DNA of 64,000 nucleotides from Iris pallida (taxonomy: Eukaryota > Streptophyta > Magnoliopsida > Asparagales > Iridaceae): assembly GCA_029216955.1 (NCBI GenBank), contig JANAVB010015600.1, positions 30,288,374-30,352,373 on the forward strand, written 5' to 3'. This document shows, in pieces, positions 35,343 through 48,742 of the stretch (within the stretch, counting starts at the first letter, position 1; every line of letters begins with the position of its first letter). The notes below the pieces were generated by a model. The model had not been told where the DNA came from, did no database searches, and saw nothing but the letters and a program-made list of their open reading frames with translations. Position numbers and translations under genes: made by a program.

Positions 35343-35499
35343 TATAACAGTTTTATCATGCGCAGAAAATAAAATAAGAAAAACAGAAACACGACCAATG
35401 ACTACGAACACGAACACGGACACACGAACACTAACACTAGAACAACTACGCATAATGAACTGCCGGATGAACGATAATCACGAGATCAATGGAAGAAAC

Positions 35500-36377
35500 C
35501 AAACCCTCGTCCCGAGTATGGACTCACTGGTTTGAACTAAACACTAACCCTCGTCCCGAGTGTGGACTCTGGTTAGTACTAACCCTCGTCCCGAGTGTGG
35601 ACTCTCTGGTTAGTTCACGACAAGGCACCCTCGTCCCGAGTGTGGACTCTCTGGTGCATGTACTACATCCTTGTCCCGTGTGTGGACTCTCTGATGTAAA
35701 CACCCTCGTCCCGAGTGTGGACTCTCTGGTGCAAGTCAAGTTATAATCAAGTCGAAAAAGTCGTGGTGTAGGACTAGACGACTCTAGCAAGGAATACATA
35801 TGAGGCTAACACAGTGTAACAGATAGAAATATTATGACAGAGAGAACAAGAATGTACAGGCAGCTAGAAACATGTAAAGTGAAACTATAACAGGAAAAGT
35901 GTACTAGACACGAAATAAAGCAATCACGAATGTAAGGAAAAAAAAATAGCAGTGAGATGGTGAACATGCATATAAATTATACTGTACAATGGAAGAACCA
36001 AACCCTCGTCCCGAGTGTGGACTCACTGGTTTGCACTAACACTAACCCTTGTCCCGAGTGTGGACTCTCTGGTTAGTACTAACCCTCGTCCCGAGTGTGC
36101 ATGGACTCTCTGGTTAGTTCACGGCAAGGCACCCTCGTCCCGAGTGTAGACTCTCTGGTGCAAGTACTACATCCTCGTCCCGTGTGTGGACTCTCTGATG
36201 TAAACACCCTCGTCCCGAGTGTGGACTCTCTGGTGCAAGTCAAGTCAAGTCTACACCCTCGTCCCGAGCGTGGACTCTCTGGTGCAATAATCGGCATCCT
36301 AGTCCCTAGTGTGGACTCACGGATGTAAACAGATCAAGAAAAACACCCTCGTCCCGAGTGTGGACTCTCTGGTGTCA
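35500..36377. repeat. Hairpin arrays with changing stems in D left LTR
   Basis: Two blocks (35500-35735 and 35999-36377) of units whose core is CTCGTCCCGAGTGTGGAC. Each core is flanked by inverted arms that differ between units but stay complementary: CAAACC/GGTTTG, ACTAACC/GGTTAGT, GCACC/GGTGC, TACATC/GATGTA and CATCC/GGATG. An inner GTCC/GGAC pair is constant. Confidence 0.85.
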
Positions 36378-37921
36378 AGGGAACAATATCAAGGATTTAG
36401 CAGTTCACTACACGCACTCGTTCTATGATACGATTCAAGCAAGGTACTGACGAAAAACTCCAAATGTGAAACACAAGGCCAAAACATGAACATGGCTATA
36501 AACAATAAAAACAACTCCACAGAAAATAATACAAAAAAGCACATGTCCATAAATAATCTAAAAGCTGGAAACTGAAATAAAATGCATGTAAATAAAACTG
36601 TAGAGGGAGGCAAGATATACTTGCCTGGAGGTTGCACGCAGATCCAATAACAATCTAGTCCACTGCTAAGCTATAAAGCCCAAGTCATCACAACTGTCTC
36701 CGAAAGCTGAAACAGACAGTGCCAACAGTCTCAGAATAGTCAAATTAGCTAGGATTGCCTGTCCTTAAGTCCAATTCTGGACACAGGGACAAAACGATAA
36801 TTTCCGGCGAAAACGTTGTCCGTCGTTGGACTTGCTTGGCACCGAAAATTGTGCCAGAGTCAACGGTCTCTAAAGTCCTCAAACTATACGTCTACGGATC
36901 CAGTTTTTCGATACGAACCCAACCGTATGTCCAAAGTTGGATTCTGGCGGGCCGTGCACAAAATCGCCCGTTGAGTGGGACCGTGGGGCCCGCAAAACGA
37001 CGTACGATTCAACTGTCTCATAATCGGACCAAACTTGGCATGCAGGACCAGAAAAACGATACGGTTTTGTTGGCACAAGTTTCGTCTCGATCTGACGAGC
37101 ATGCACGAAGTAATTGAAAAATTTGCAAAGTGCGCGATACAGTGAATTTTGACGGATACACATCAAATTCGTCGCGCACACGCGGCCAATTTGAATTCCG
37201 TCAAAGCCCACACGACCATGAAGCTGTTATGCAGCTTTCGATGTCTACGGTGCGTGACCACGTTGCCCGGAATGGCGGGACGTACGTCGCGTTGATGGTT
37301 TTTCTAGTTTTTAAAACAGATTTTCGGGGAACTTCGTCAGCGATTTATTTCATGCACACATAACGAAAAACAAAACTAAAAGTTGCATTTTGATCTTGTA
37401 TATGTTGTCTAAGTTACCCTTCAAATAGATTTTCTAATGTGTCACTGGATCGATCAAAATTGATCGTCGAATGAGGGTGATTGGACTGCTTCTTGTCCTA
37501 TTTTTGGACAGGTTTTCGCCAATATTCTGACTCATTTTACGAGGCACAAAACGCAAAATAAATCGAAGCATTTGAAGGGTGTCAGAGTTGGTTATATCGA
37601 GATCATACCAGAGCTGGTGGATTGCAAAACGATCGAGCGATCGTCGCGGGATCACATCACGAATTCAACGTCTTTACTCGCTACTGCTGTTGCTGTCGAT
37701 TCCAAGCCTGTTGCGCGCGCGTGGTTTCGGCGTCGCAGCGGCAGCTCCGGCCGGCCGTTGGCCGCCCGCGGTGGCGCTGGCGCGCGCGCGGCGCCTGGGG
37801 TGGCGGCACGCAGGTGGGCGGTGAAGCGGCGTGGGTTCTCTTAGGGTTGACTTCTCGATCGCGCGTCGGGTGTACATACACGCGGGTTCTGTTATCAACA
37901 GAACAATGAGGGGTTGGACCT

Positions 37922-37930
37922 GCTTATATG
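37922..37930 (-). promoter_or_regulatory. Putative TATA box, element D left LTR
   Basis: Minus-strand CATATAAGC precedes the GC-rich leader. The matching box in the right LTR is at 42675-42683. Confidence 0.5.
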
Positions 37931-39124
37931 TGGTTTGAGTATCCTATCGGGTTTGGGCATAGAAAACGGGCCGGGCTGAAACTATTGCTCGTTTTTCTTT
38001 AACGTAACCCAATGGGGTCTCCTGTGGGCTCCAAGGGCTTGGGCTTGGTCGGGCTCACTGAGCCCGAGCACTGTGGCAGGCTTAATGTGCTGCTACTCCT
38101 TCTATTTCATTTTATCCTATATATAAATCTATTATATATACTCGTATACGCCTATTTATATATTTGTATATATTCACATATATATTTTTTTATATATATA
38201 CATGCACACATATACATATATATATTTTATATATATACATACACATACATTTATATATCCATATACACACACATATATATATATACCCATATACACATAT
38301 AGTTATATATATATTCATTTATATCTATATACTTAAAACTATATATATATACGTACATATACATATATACGCATATTGATATATATACATATACATGAAA
38401 TTACCAATACGAATTGTTTACCTATATAAAAATAGTATAACAAACAATGTATAGATATACACAAATGTATAGCTATACCCATATGTATATAGTGGTACAT
38501 AATCCGAAATAATCTAAAATACAATGTGGAGAAAATCTATAATAATTGTACCTACAAGATGCGTGCAGTCTAAAAACCTCTAATATGTATCAGGACAACT
38601 AGGAGAATATTATGTCCACAATTATCATTTTCCATAAATTACTAATAATATCCTTAATACATATATATAACAATTATTCATATATACTTAATAGGGCATT
38701 AAGGTAAAATGTGATTTACACACAAAATACATCGACACTGACGTCTTTGGTCACACTGCATCATTTCATGGGCTTGGACTTGGTTCGAGTCCAGTCTAGA
38801 CTGATTTGCACAACCGGGTCTTCTGCAAATCAATAACTTAATATCTAGGGAGGTTAAGTCACAACTTGGCCTGGTTTTCCTAGTTAGGACTCACTTATGG
38901 CTAGGTCTTCCCCTACCATGGCTAAACACTAGTCAAAACACGCCACTGCACTATCCGTGCCATGATTTCTAGTTGTCTTGTATTCCAATTTCTAATAATA
39001 ACTAAAATTATCTACCATAATAATAAACTAAATAATTATTTATAAAATCCTAAAATCACCATCTTAATCAAATAAATGATTAGAAAAATAATTTAAAAAA
39101 AAAATTCCGGAAAGGGGAGCTACA

Positions 39125-39699
39125 AATCTACCCACCTTAAAAATAATTTCGTCCTCGAAATTCTAATTCATAACTATTGCCTAAAATTCAAAAATAAGTC
39201 TACTATTACCTCAATATCCTCAAATTTAATTTCTTAAAAATATTTTATAACCTCGAATACTTGAGGATTTCTACCCACCTTTGGTCACACTACTCCATTG
39301 AAACATAGGTCGCTAAAATATTATAATCTTCTAACTAGTGGCTAATAATTCTACCAAAAATACCTAGAACATATGGTACCTATAATCCCTCATATATAAA
39401 CAACCAATATTCAATAGTCAAGCAATATATACTATATTTTAAGGAGTCCTAATGAATTATAGACAGCACGATCCTTCGTCGCTCCGAGATAGGAAGGGAT
39501 GAGAATCAATAGTATGGAAAGCAAGGGAGTATAATCGAGAGTAAATATGGAGTTTTCAAGGGCGTAGAGAATTTCTAGGAGAATTTTTAAAGCAGTGTGG
39601 ATTGAGTTCCTAAGGGTTTGGTCAAATTTGCAGGCTCGTACCAGTACAGTTACGTAACCAGTACGATATGCTCTGACCTGCATAGGCCACCAAAAAACT
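39125..39699 (-). mobile_element. Element D interior (575 bp, non-coding)
   Basis: On the minus strand the right edge is the primer site and the left edge the purine tract TTTTTAAGGTGGGTAGATT, preceded by TTTCGAGGACGAAATT. No open frame of note lies between. Confidence 0.85.
39675..39692 (-). promoter_or_regulatory. Primer-binding site of element D, tRNA-Ile(AAU)
   Basis: GACCTGCATAGGCCACCA differs by one base (A for G) from the site in element C and lies 7 nt from the LTR. Confidence 0.8.
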
Positions 39700-40295
39700 T
39701 GTCACGACCCGTACCCACTTTTCGGACGAGAGAGCGTGAGCAAGCCCAGCTACGTATCGAACGGACTCCAGCCCGACTCGAATACGTAAACGCTGTCAAG
39801 GTTATGGTATACTGCCAAATCATGGCAAACAAATCTATATATCAACCCACAATAAGAATATTAAACAAGAATGAACAAGTATGGGTCATGGTCTGCAGCC
39901 CACTATCATATATGTCTGATAAAACTCTAACGATAGTACAAGAGTCTAAAACTGAATCAGGAAACATGATAAGGTAAGAAAGCACGAAAAGATAACAACG
40001 TAATCATGATACCTGAATCCCACAAGAGTCGCAAAATCCTCCGCCATCCAGAACTACTAGCTAACTCCATGCAATCGCTAAACCTGAGGAGATCATCAGG
40101 TCCTCAGAGGACATAGCAAGATACATAATATACATGCCTATCTAACAGTTTTATCATGTACAGAAAATAAAATAAGAAAAATGGAAACACGACCAATGAC
40201 TACGAACACGAACACGGACACACGAACACTAACACTAGGACAACTACGCATAATGAACTGTCGGATGAACGATAATCACGAGATCAATGGAAGAA

Positions 40296-41127
40296 ACCAA
40301 ACCCTCGTCCCGAGTGTGGACTCACTGGTTTGAACTAAACACTAACCCTCGTCCTGAGTGTGGACTCTCTGGTTAGTACTAACCCTTGTCCCGAGTGTGG
40401 ACTCTCTGGTGCAAGTACTACATCTTCGTCCCGTATGTGGACTCTCTGATGTAAACACCCTCGTCCCGAGTGTGGACTCTCTGGTGCAAGTCAAGTTATA
40501 ATCAAGTCGAGAAAGTCGTGGTGTAGGACTAGACGACTCTAGCAAGGAATACATATGAGGCTAACACAGTGTAACAGATAGAAATATCATGACAGAGAGA
40601 ACAAGAATGTACAGGCAACTAGAAACATGTAAAGTAAAACTATAACAGGAAAAGTGTACTAGACATGAAATAAAGCAATCACGAATGTAAGGAAAAAAAT
40701 AGCAGCAAGATGGTGAACATGCATATAAATTATACTGTACAATGGAAGAACCAAACCCTCGTCCCGAGTGTGGACTCACTGGTTTGAACTAACACTAACC
40801 CTTGTCCCGAGTGTGGACTCTCTGGTTAGTACTAACCCTCGTCCCGAGTGTGAACTCTCTGGTTAGTTCACAGCAAGGTACCCTCGTCCCGAGTGTGGAC
40901 TCTCTGGTGCAAGTACTACATCCTCGTCCCGTGTGTGGACTCTCTGATGTAAACAACCTTGTCCCGAGTGTGGACTCTCTGGTGCAAGTCAAGTCAAGTC
41001 AAGTCTACACCCTCGTCCCGAGCGTGGACTCTCTGGTGCAATAATCGGCATCCTAGTCCCTAGTGTGGACTCACGGATGTAAACAGATCAAGAAAAACAC
41101 CCTCGTCCCGAGTGTGGACTCTCTGAT
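40296..41127. repeat. Hairpin arrays in D right LTR
   Basis: Same changing-stem units as at 35500-36377. One unit near 40378 joins an ACTAACC left arm to a GGTGC right arm, as expected if unequal recombination removed the units between. Confidence 0.85.
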
Positions 41128-43069
41128 GTCAAGGGAATAATATTAAGGATTTAGCAGTTCACTACAAGCACTCGTTCTATGACACGACTCAAGCAAGGTA
41201 CTGACGAGAAACTCCAAATGTGAAACACAAGGCCAAAACATGAACATGGCTATAAACAATAAAAACAACTCCACAAAAAAATAATACGAAAAAGCATATG
41301 TCCATAAATAATCCAAAAGCTGGAAACTGAAATAAAATGCATGTAAATAAAACTGTAGAGGGAGGCAAGGTATACTTGCCTGGAGGTTGCACGCAGATCC
41401 AATAACAATCTAGTCCACTGCTAAACTATAAAGCCCAAGTCATCACAACTGTCTCCAAAAGCTGAAACAGACAGTGCCAACAATCTCAGAATAGTCAAAT
41501 TAGCTAGGATTGCCTGTCCTTAAGTCCAATTCTGGACAAAGGGGCAAAACGGTAATTTCGGGCAAAAATGATGTCTGCCGTTGGACTTGCTTTGCAACGA
41601 AAATCGTGCTAGAGTCAACGATCTCTAAAGTCGTCAAACTACATGTCTACGGATCTAGTTTTCCGATACAAATCCAACGTATGTCCAAAGTTGGATTCCG
41701 GCGGGCCGTGCACAAAATCGCCCGTTGAGTGGGACCGTGGGGCCCGCAAAACGACGTACGATTCAACTGTCTCAGAATCAGACCAAACTTGGCATGCAGG
41801 ACCAGAAAAATGATACGGTTCTGTTGGCGCAAGTTTCGTCTCGATCTGACGAGCATGCACGAAGTAATTGAGAAATTTGCAAAGTGCACGATACGGTGAA
41901 TTTTGACGGATACGCATCAAATTCGTCGCGCACACGCGACCAATTTGAATTCCGTCAAAGCCCACACGACCACAAATCTGTTATGCAGCTTTCGATTTCT
42001 ACGGTGCGCGACCATGTTGCCCGGAATGGCGGGACGCACGTCGCGTGGATGGTTTTTCTAGTTTTTAAAACAGATTTTCGGGGAACTTCGTCAGCGATTT
42101 ATTTCATGCACACATAACGAAAAACAAAACTAAAAGTTGCGTTTTGATCTTATATATGTTGTCTAAGTTACCCTTCAAATAGATTTTCTAATGTGTCACT
42201 GGATCGATCAGAATTGATCGTCGAATGAGGGTGATTGGACTGCTTCCTGTCCTATTTTTGGACAGGTTTTCGCCAATATTCGGACTCATTTTACGAGGCA
42301 CAAAACGCAAAATAAATCGAAGCATTTGAAGGGTGTCGGATTTGGTTATATCGAGATCGTACCAGAGCTGGTGGATTGCAAAACGATCGAGCGATCGTCG
42401 CGGGATCACATCGCAAATTCAACGTCTTTATTCGCTACTGCTGTTGCTGTCGATTCCAAGCCTGTTGCACGCGCGTGGTTTCGGCGTCGCCGCGACAGCT
42501 CTGGCCGGCCGTTGGCCGCCCGCGGTGGCGCTGGCGCGTGCGCGGCGCCTGGGGGTGGCAGCGCAGGTGGGCGGTGATGCGGCGTGGGTTCCCTTAGGGT
42601 GTACTTCTCGATCGTGCGTCGGGTTTACATACACCCGGGTTCTGTTATCAACAGAACAATGAGGGGTTCGACCTGCTTATATGTGGTTTGAGTATCCTAT
42701 CGGGTTTGGGCATGGAAAACGGGCCGGGCTGAAACTATTGCTCGTTTTTCTTTAACGTAACCCAATGGGGTCTCCTGTGGGCTCCAAGTGCTTGGGCTTG
42801 GTCGGGCTCACTGAGCCCGAGCACTGTGGCAGGCTTAATGTGCTGCTACTCCTTCTATTTCATTTTATCCTATATATAAATCTATATATATATACTCGTA
42901 TACGCCTATTTATATATTTGTATATATTCACGTATATATTTTTTTATATATTTTTTTTTATATATATACATGCACACATATACATATATATATTTTATAT
43001 ATATACATACACATACATTTATATATCCATATACACACACATATATATATACCCATATACACATATAGT

Positions 43070-43580
<511 letters not shown>

Positions 43581-44358
43581 ACATATATACGTATATTGAT
43601 ATATATACATATACATGAAATTACCATTACGAATTGTTTACCTATATAAAAATAGTATAACAAACAATGTATAGATATACACAAATGTATAGCTATACCC
43701 ATATGTATATAGTGGTATATAATCCGAAATAATCTAAAATACAATGTGGAGAAAATCTATAATAACTGTACCTACAAGATGCTTGCAGTCTAAAAACCTC
43801 TAATATGTATCAGGACAACTAGGAGAATATTCTGTCCACAATTATCATTGTCCATAAATTACTAATAATATCCTTAATACATATATATAACAATTATTCA
43901 TATATACTTAATAGGGCATTAAGGTAAAATGTGATTTACACACAAAATACATCGACACTGACGTCTTTGGTCACACTGCATCATTTCATGGGCTTGGACT
44001 TGGTTCGAGTCCTGTCTAGACTGATTTGCACAACCGGGTCTTCTGCAAATCAATAACTTAATTAATAAATAATTAAACATCTAGAGAGGTTAAGTCGCAA
44101 CTTGGCCTGGTTTTCCTAGTTATGACTCACTTATGGCTAGGCCTTCCCCTACCATGGCTAAACACTAATCAAAGCACGCCACTGCACTATCCGTGCCATG
44201 ATTCCTAGTTGTCTTGTATTCCAATTTCTAATAATGACTAAAATTATCTACCGTAATAATAAACTAAATAATTATTTATAAAATCCCAAAATCACCATAT
44301 AAATCAAATAAATGATAGAAAAATAATTCAAAAAAAATTTCCGGGAAGGGGAGCTACC

Positions 44359-44457
44359 CTACCGCTACTATAAGAGTATACTATCCTACAACCAAAATTA
44401 GTAATAATAAAAATCAATATAAAATTAATATATAGATATAATTGAAACAGTGCTCTC

Positions 44458-44494
<37 letters not shown>

Positions 44495-44564
44495 GTAATA
44501 ATAATAATATTAATAATAATAATGATAATAATAATAAATATAATAATAAAGATAATAATAAAAC

Positions 44565-44639
<75 letters not shown>

Positions 44640-45932
44640 GTAATGATGATTATGATAATAATAATGATAATATTAATAATTAACAAAAAAATACTAAATA
44701 ACATAAAATAAAAATCGAACTGTTACTATCTTCTTTAAGAAGACTTGTAAACAAGAAAAAAAGAACAGCAATAGAAACAAAGGAATGAGAGGAACGGAGA
44801 GAGTTTGGGAATTAGGGGGGCGCACGGTCGCCGTGAGCGGCGGCGCGGAGACGCGCGGGAAGAGCGGAGAGCAGGCTCGCCGGGCGCGCAGGCGGAAGGG
44901 AAGAAGTCGGGGGAAGAAGGGACGGACGGCGGAGAGGAAAGGAGAGGGGAGCGGTGGCGATGGCTGTGGGATGGTTGTGGTGACGACGGGTGTCGATTGG
45001 TTGGAGACAGGAAGGTGGATACGAGCGGGGACGGGATCGGAGTAGGCTGGCCGTGGGTAGCAGATGGCTCGGTTAGGATTAGGTAGGAATTCATTGATGT
45101 CGGGAGGTGTCCGACACGGGAAAGATATGTAGATGTAAATATGGAATAAGAATATGGATGGTGGAACACGGACACGGTGCACGCACTTTATGAAGAATTA
45201 TTTGTGGAGAAATTTTGTATGATAGAAATTTGGAGGAGTACCTGCCTTTTATAGGATGTGGAAATTCCCAATTAGATAAGAATTAGGATTCCTTTAACCC
45301 AATTTAGATATTTCCTAATTTAATTTAAAATCAATCCAAATCCAAATACAAATATAAATCTAATTTAAATATAATTAAATTTTAGCTCAAAATCAAATGG
45401 GATAAATCAAATTTCAAATATTTAACTATTTTAAATAAATCCATAAATCCAAATCAAGGTTTAAATCTCCACAATAATTTTGAAATATATTTTCCAAAAA
45501 TACTAATAATAATAATTTCAAAAATTATATTAATATTTTTAAATATCTTTTTGAATACTAAATTATTAATATTAATAAATCTCAAAAATTATATTTTTAT
45601 TTAAAATAAACTAGCAAAATATTTATGAAATATGTGTATGCACTAAGAATATTATTTATTCTAAATAAAAGGCTTTTCATAAATAAAATCATAAATTTAG
45701 GAAATTTTGATAGCTAAATTAAATATTACATATATTATTTTGAAACTATAAAAATAAGAAAAATGTTTTTCTAAAAATATGTACGCTCGCACATATTCGC
45801 ATTCATCGAGCAATTACGAAAAATAAAATTTCGTGCGCGACGTACAATACGACTACGCGACGTACAATACAAAATTTTAAATTGGTACCAAATTTAATTA
45901 AAAAAATATAGTAGAAATTTAGGGGTTTTACA
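44359..45932 (-). mobile_element. Element C right LTR, last piece
   Basis: Resumes C after element D and ends TTTTACA at 45932. It contains the AAT microsatellite (44457-44690), GC-rich leader (44800-45060), TATA box (45244-45253) and AT-rich U3. It pairs with 1-245 plus 10605-11790. Confidence 0.85.
44457..44690. repeat. AAT microsatellite in element C right LTR
   Basis: Long (AAT)n run, partner of 1-178. Asn- or Ile-only frames in it are artefacts. Confidence 0.95.
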
Positions 45933-47240
45933 AGCAGGGTTTCCGAAAGACTCTAGAGGAAGAAGGAGAAGGAGAAAACAAAAGTAGAAGACTCTCTCAA
46001 CAAAAGTAGAAGACTCTCTCTCTTCCTCACAGACGCCTATTTATAGGCATGAGCCATGCGTGTGAGCTGATAAAGGCTGACATCAGCAAAAATTCTTCGG
46101 GTCTCGTGGAACTAACGGCTGCATATCTTCCAAAATATTATCATCAATATTTTAAAATTTGAGGCGTTATCTTCTTGCATTAAAATCGAGAAGAACATGC
46201 GCCCCCACAGCAATGTGTGAAGCGGTCATGTGCCCAGACGAGGACATACGCCCAGAACAACGATTACCCATGCTTCTTATTCAAAGTATTCCAAAACTTG
46301 TCAAAAAGTTTTGAAAACTTGAAGAGGGTCTTGTAGAAGCATAAAATTTTAGGCGCATCTAAAAGCCAGAGGTCCTATGCGCCTTAATTCTTATGCACCA
46401 AAAATCAACATGCACCAGAAGCATAACACTTGGCACATCAGAAAAAACAACAATGAGATATGAAAATATGCTTTTACATGTTTAAAACTCTTTTACAAAG
46501 GAGAATTCTTTTACAAAGAGAAAGAAAATCCTAAAAGCTACAGCCAGGCATTTTTCAGGCGCATCACTCGAAGTACTACAGCCAGGCGTATCACTTCAAC
46601 ATACAGCCAGGCGCATCACTCAAGTGCGACAGCCAGGCACATCATTCCAGCATCTCAGCGTAGGCGCATCCCCGTGCAGAGTCAGAGCAAATCACTTCCT
46701 CGTCAGCATGCGGGCACTCTAGCAGGAGGAGTGGCTCTTCTAGCCTAACAAAATTGGGGCACAATAGCCCCGATCTGCGGCTCTTCTAGCATTACAAAAA
46801 TTTAGGTACGACCGCCCCGATCTTTGGATGCAACATGCACCTTCAGCCTGTGTCGGGACACGACGATCCTGATATTTGGATGCAACAGGCATTTTCACAG
46901 GCTTGTACTAAAATAGGGCCGATGGTGAATAAACCAACTCGGCACATCTTCATCTTCGGAAGGAGTTCGTCGTCAAAGCTTCTGTGAATGAAGAGATCAA
47001 CAACTCGTCGAGGCAGGGGATAGATCAAGTTCGTCTCCATGAGAGAAAGCCAAATGCTTCACAAGGCTATTTATAGGCCGGGGCAATCCTCGCCCATGCG
47101 CCAAGTGGCTGTCTCCTCATATTTTGTGCAATAAATTTGCATTAATGACGATGGATCTGCCTATTCATATTCATCCAAGTCAAAACAACCATTAAACGCC
47201 TCGAAGACGGACCAATAAGGCTGCGCCATGTGGCAGATGC
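45933..47240 (-). mobile_element. LTR-like fragments, probably Tat type
   Basis: No gene. On the minus strand there are two promoter-like segments with TATAAATAG boxes (46036-46045 and 47067-47075), each followed by a leader. Four degenerate copies of CAGCCAGGCGCATCAC lie at 46550-46650. Words such as CCACATGGC and CATGCGCC recur at 55412-56270 and in the Tat-like LTR at 61295. The ends are unclear, and the two TATA boxes suggest two LTR fragments side by side. Confidence 0.5.
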
Positions 47241-47691
47241 TGTAAAACCCCCAAAATTTTGAGGATTTTTAAATCTCTTAAATAGTTTGTTTTGAAATTA
47301 TATTTTTAATTATTATAAATATAGTCTTAGTCATGCTTAATTTTTATTATGCACATTGACTGGACAATATGGCACAGCTGATGAAGTCAAGTGCCACGAC
47401 TAGCATATTAGCTGTAGGTGCCACTAGATATATTTTATTTGAAATTTTAGCTGTTTGAAGTTATTAAATCATATTATTGTTATCTTTTCCATATTTTAAT
47501 ATTTATTATTTATTATTTGGCTTTTGAAAGGATTTGAAAATATTATTATTGTTTATGAAAATAATACTAGTAGTAATATGTACGCTCCCCAAGTCATTAT
47601 AACCCTAATAGATTGTTGTTTGAAATTATCATCATTATTATTATTGGTATTATTATTATTCCTATTAATATTAATTTTGATTGTAATAATA

Positions 47692-47850
<159 letters not shown>

Positions 47851-48260
47851 GTTGTTATTATTGTTGTATTAAAATACCATAAGTATTGGTTCTTTGATAA
47901 ATGATTTTTAATATATATAGCCTCGCCGGAGACCCTCCGGCTTGCTCCCTCGACGCCGTGGCTTTGCCCCCCCCCCCCCCCCCCCCCCTCCCCCCCGCCG
48001 CAGTGGTGTTGTTCGCCGCGGCCCGCCGGTGTCGAGTCCCCCTCTACTCTCTCGCTGGCTCGCGCGCGGGGTTTCCGAGGCGCCTCCTCGGGCTTCGGCC
48101 CCCTTCGCGCTCCGCGTCTCCCTCGGGCTACATGGGTTTCTCGGGTCCCGTGCCTTCCCCCCTCTTTCTTTTGTATTTTCGTTTGAATTTTAAACCGGGT
48201 CAGCCGCATGTGGGACCCGGCCCTTGTACTGCTCCTACTTTCTAATAAATTTGCTTTTCT

Positions 48261-48321
<61 letters not shown>

Positions 48322-48609
48322 CCTGCAAGTTACCTAAAATGGAATAATATTTTACTAATAATTTTACAAAATATTTTACTATATAAATTATTATTTATAT
48401 ATTCAAATTTCATTAGTTTGTGTAGGGGCATTTTATTAAATATTTTTGTTGGTATTAATTAAATTGCGTAAAAGATATATGCTTTTTTTATTAAATACTA
48501 TGTCCAAATGTTGTCATGTAATAAAACAATATTATTCATATTTTCCTTTGGAAAAATTTTATATAAAATAATATTTTATGAAAACTTTTGGGATTTTTGA
48601 GATACAATT

Positions 48610-48681
<72 letters not shown>

Positions 48682-48710
48682 CAATAGGTACCCAAAAAAA
48701 ATTTGATTGA

Positions 48711-48742
48711 CTCACGAGAAATTCAATTGAATTTCTCGCGAG
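48711..48742. other. 32-bp palindrome in E 5' LTR
   Basis: The arm CTCACGAGAAATTCAA is followed directly by TTGAATTTCTCGCGAG, with one mismatch. It lies about 30 bp after a long AT run. The second LTR has it at 53756-53787. Confidence 0.85.

Larger units (their letters stand above)
34902..39124 (-). repeat. Element D 3' LTR (left copy)
   Basis: This LTR holds hairpin arrays (35500-35735 and 35999-36377), a GGCAAG/CTTGCC palindrome (36609-36625), a stretch shared with element E (36840-37230), a GC-rich segment (37690-37850), a TATA-like box (37922-37930) and AT-rich sequence (38100-38400). Proline- and Arg-rich frames in the GC-rich part are not genes. Confidence 0.9.

Noticed and set aside
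37572..37909. Ala/Arg-rich frames in the D LTR (also 42326-42662)
   Set aside because: GC-rich leader with open frames on both strands; frames differ between the two LTR copies.
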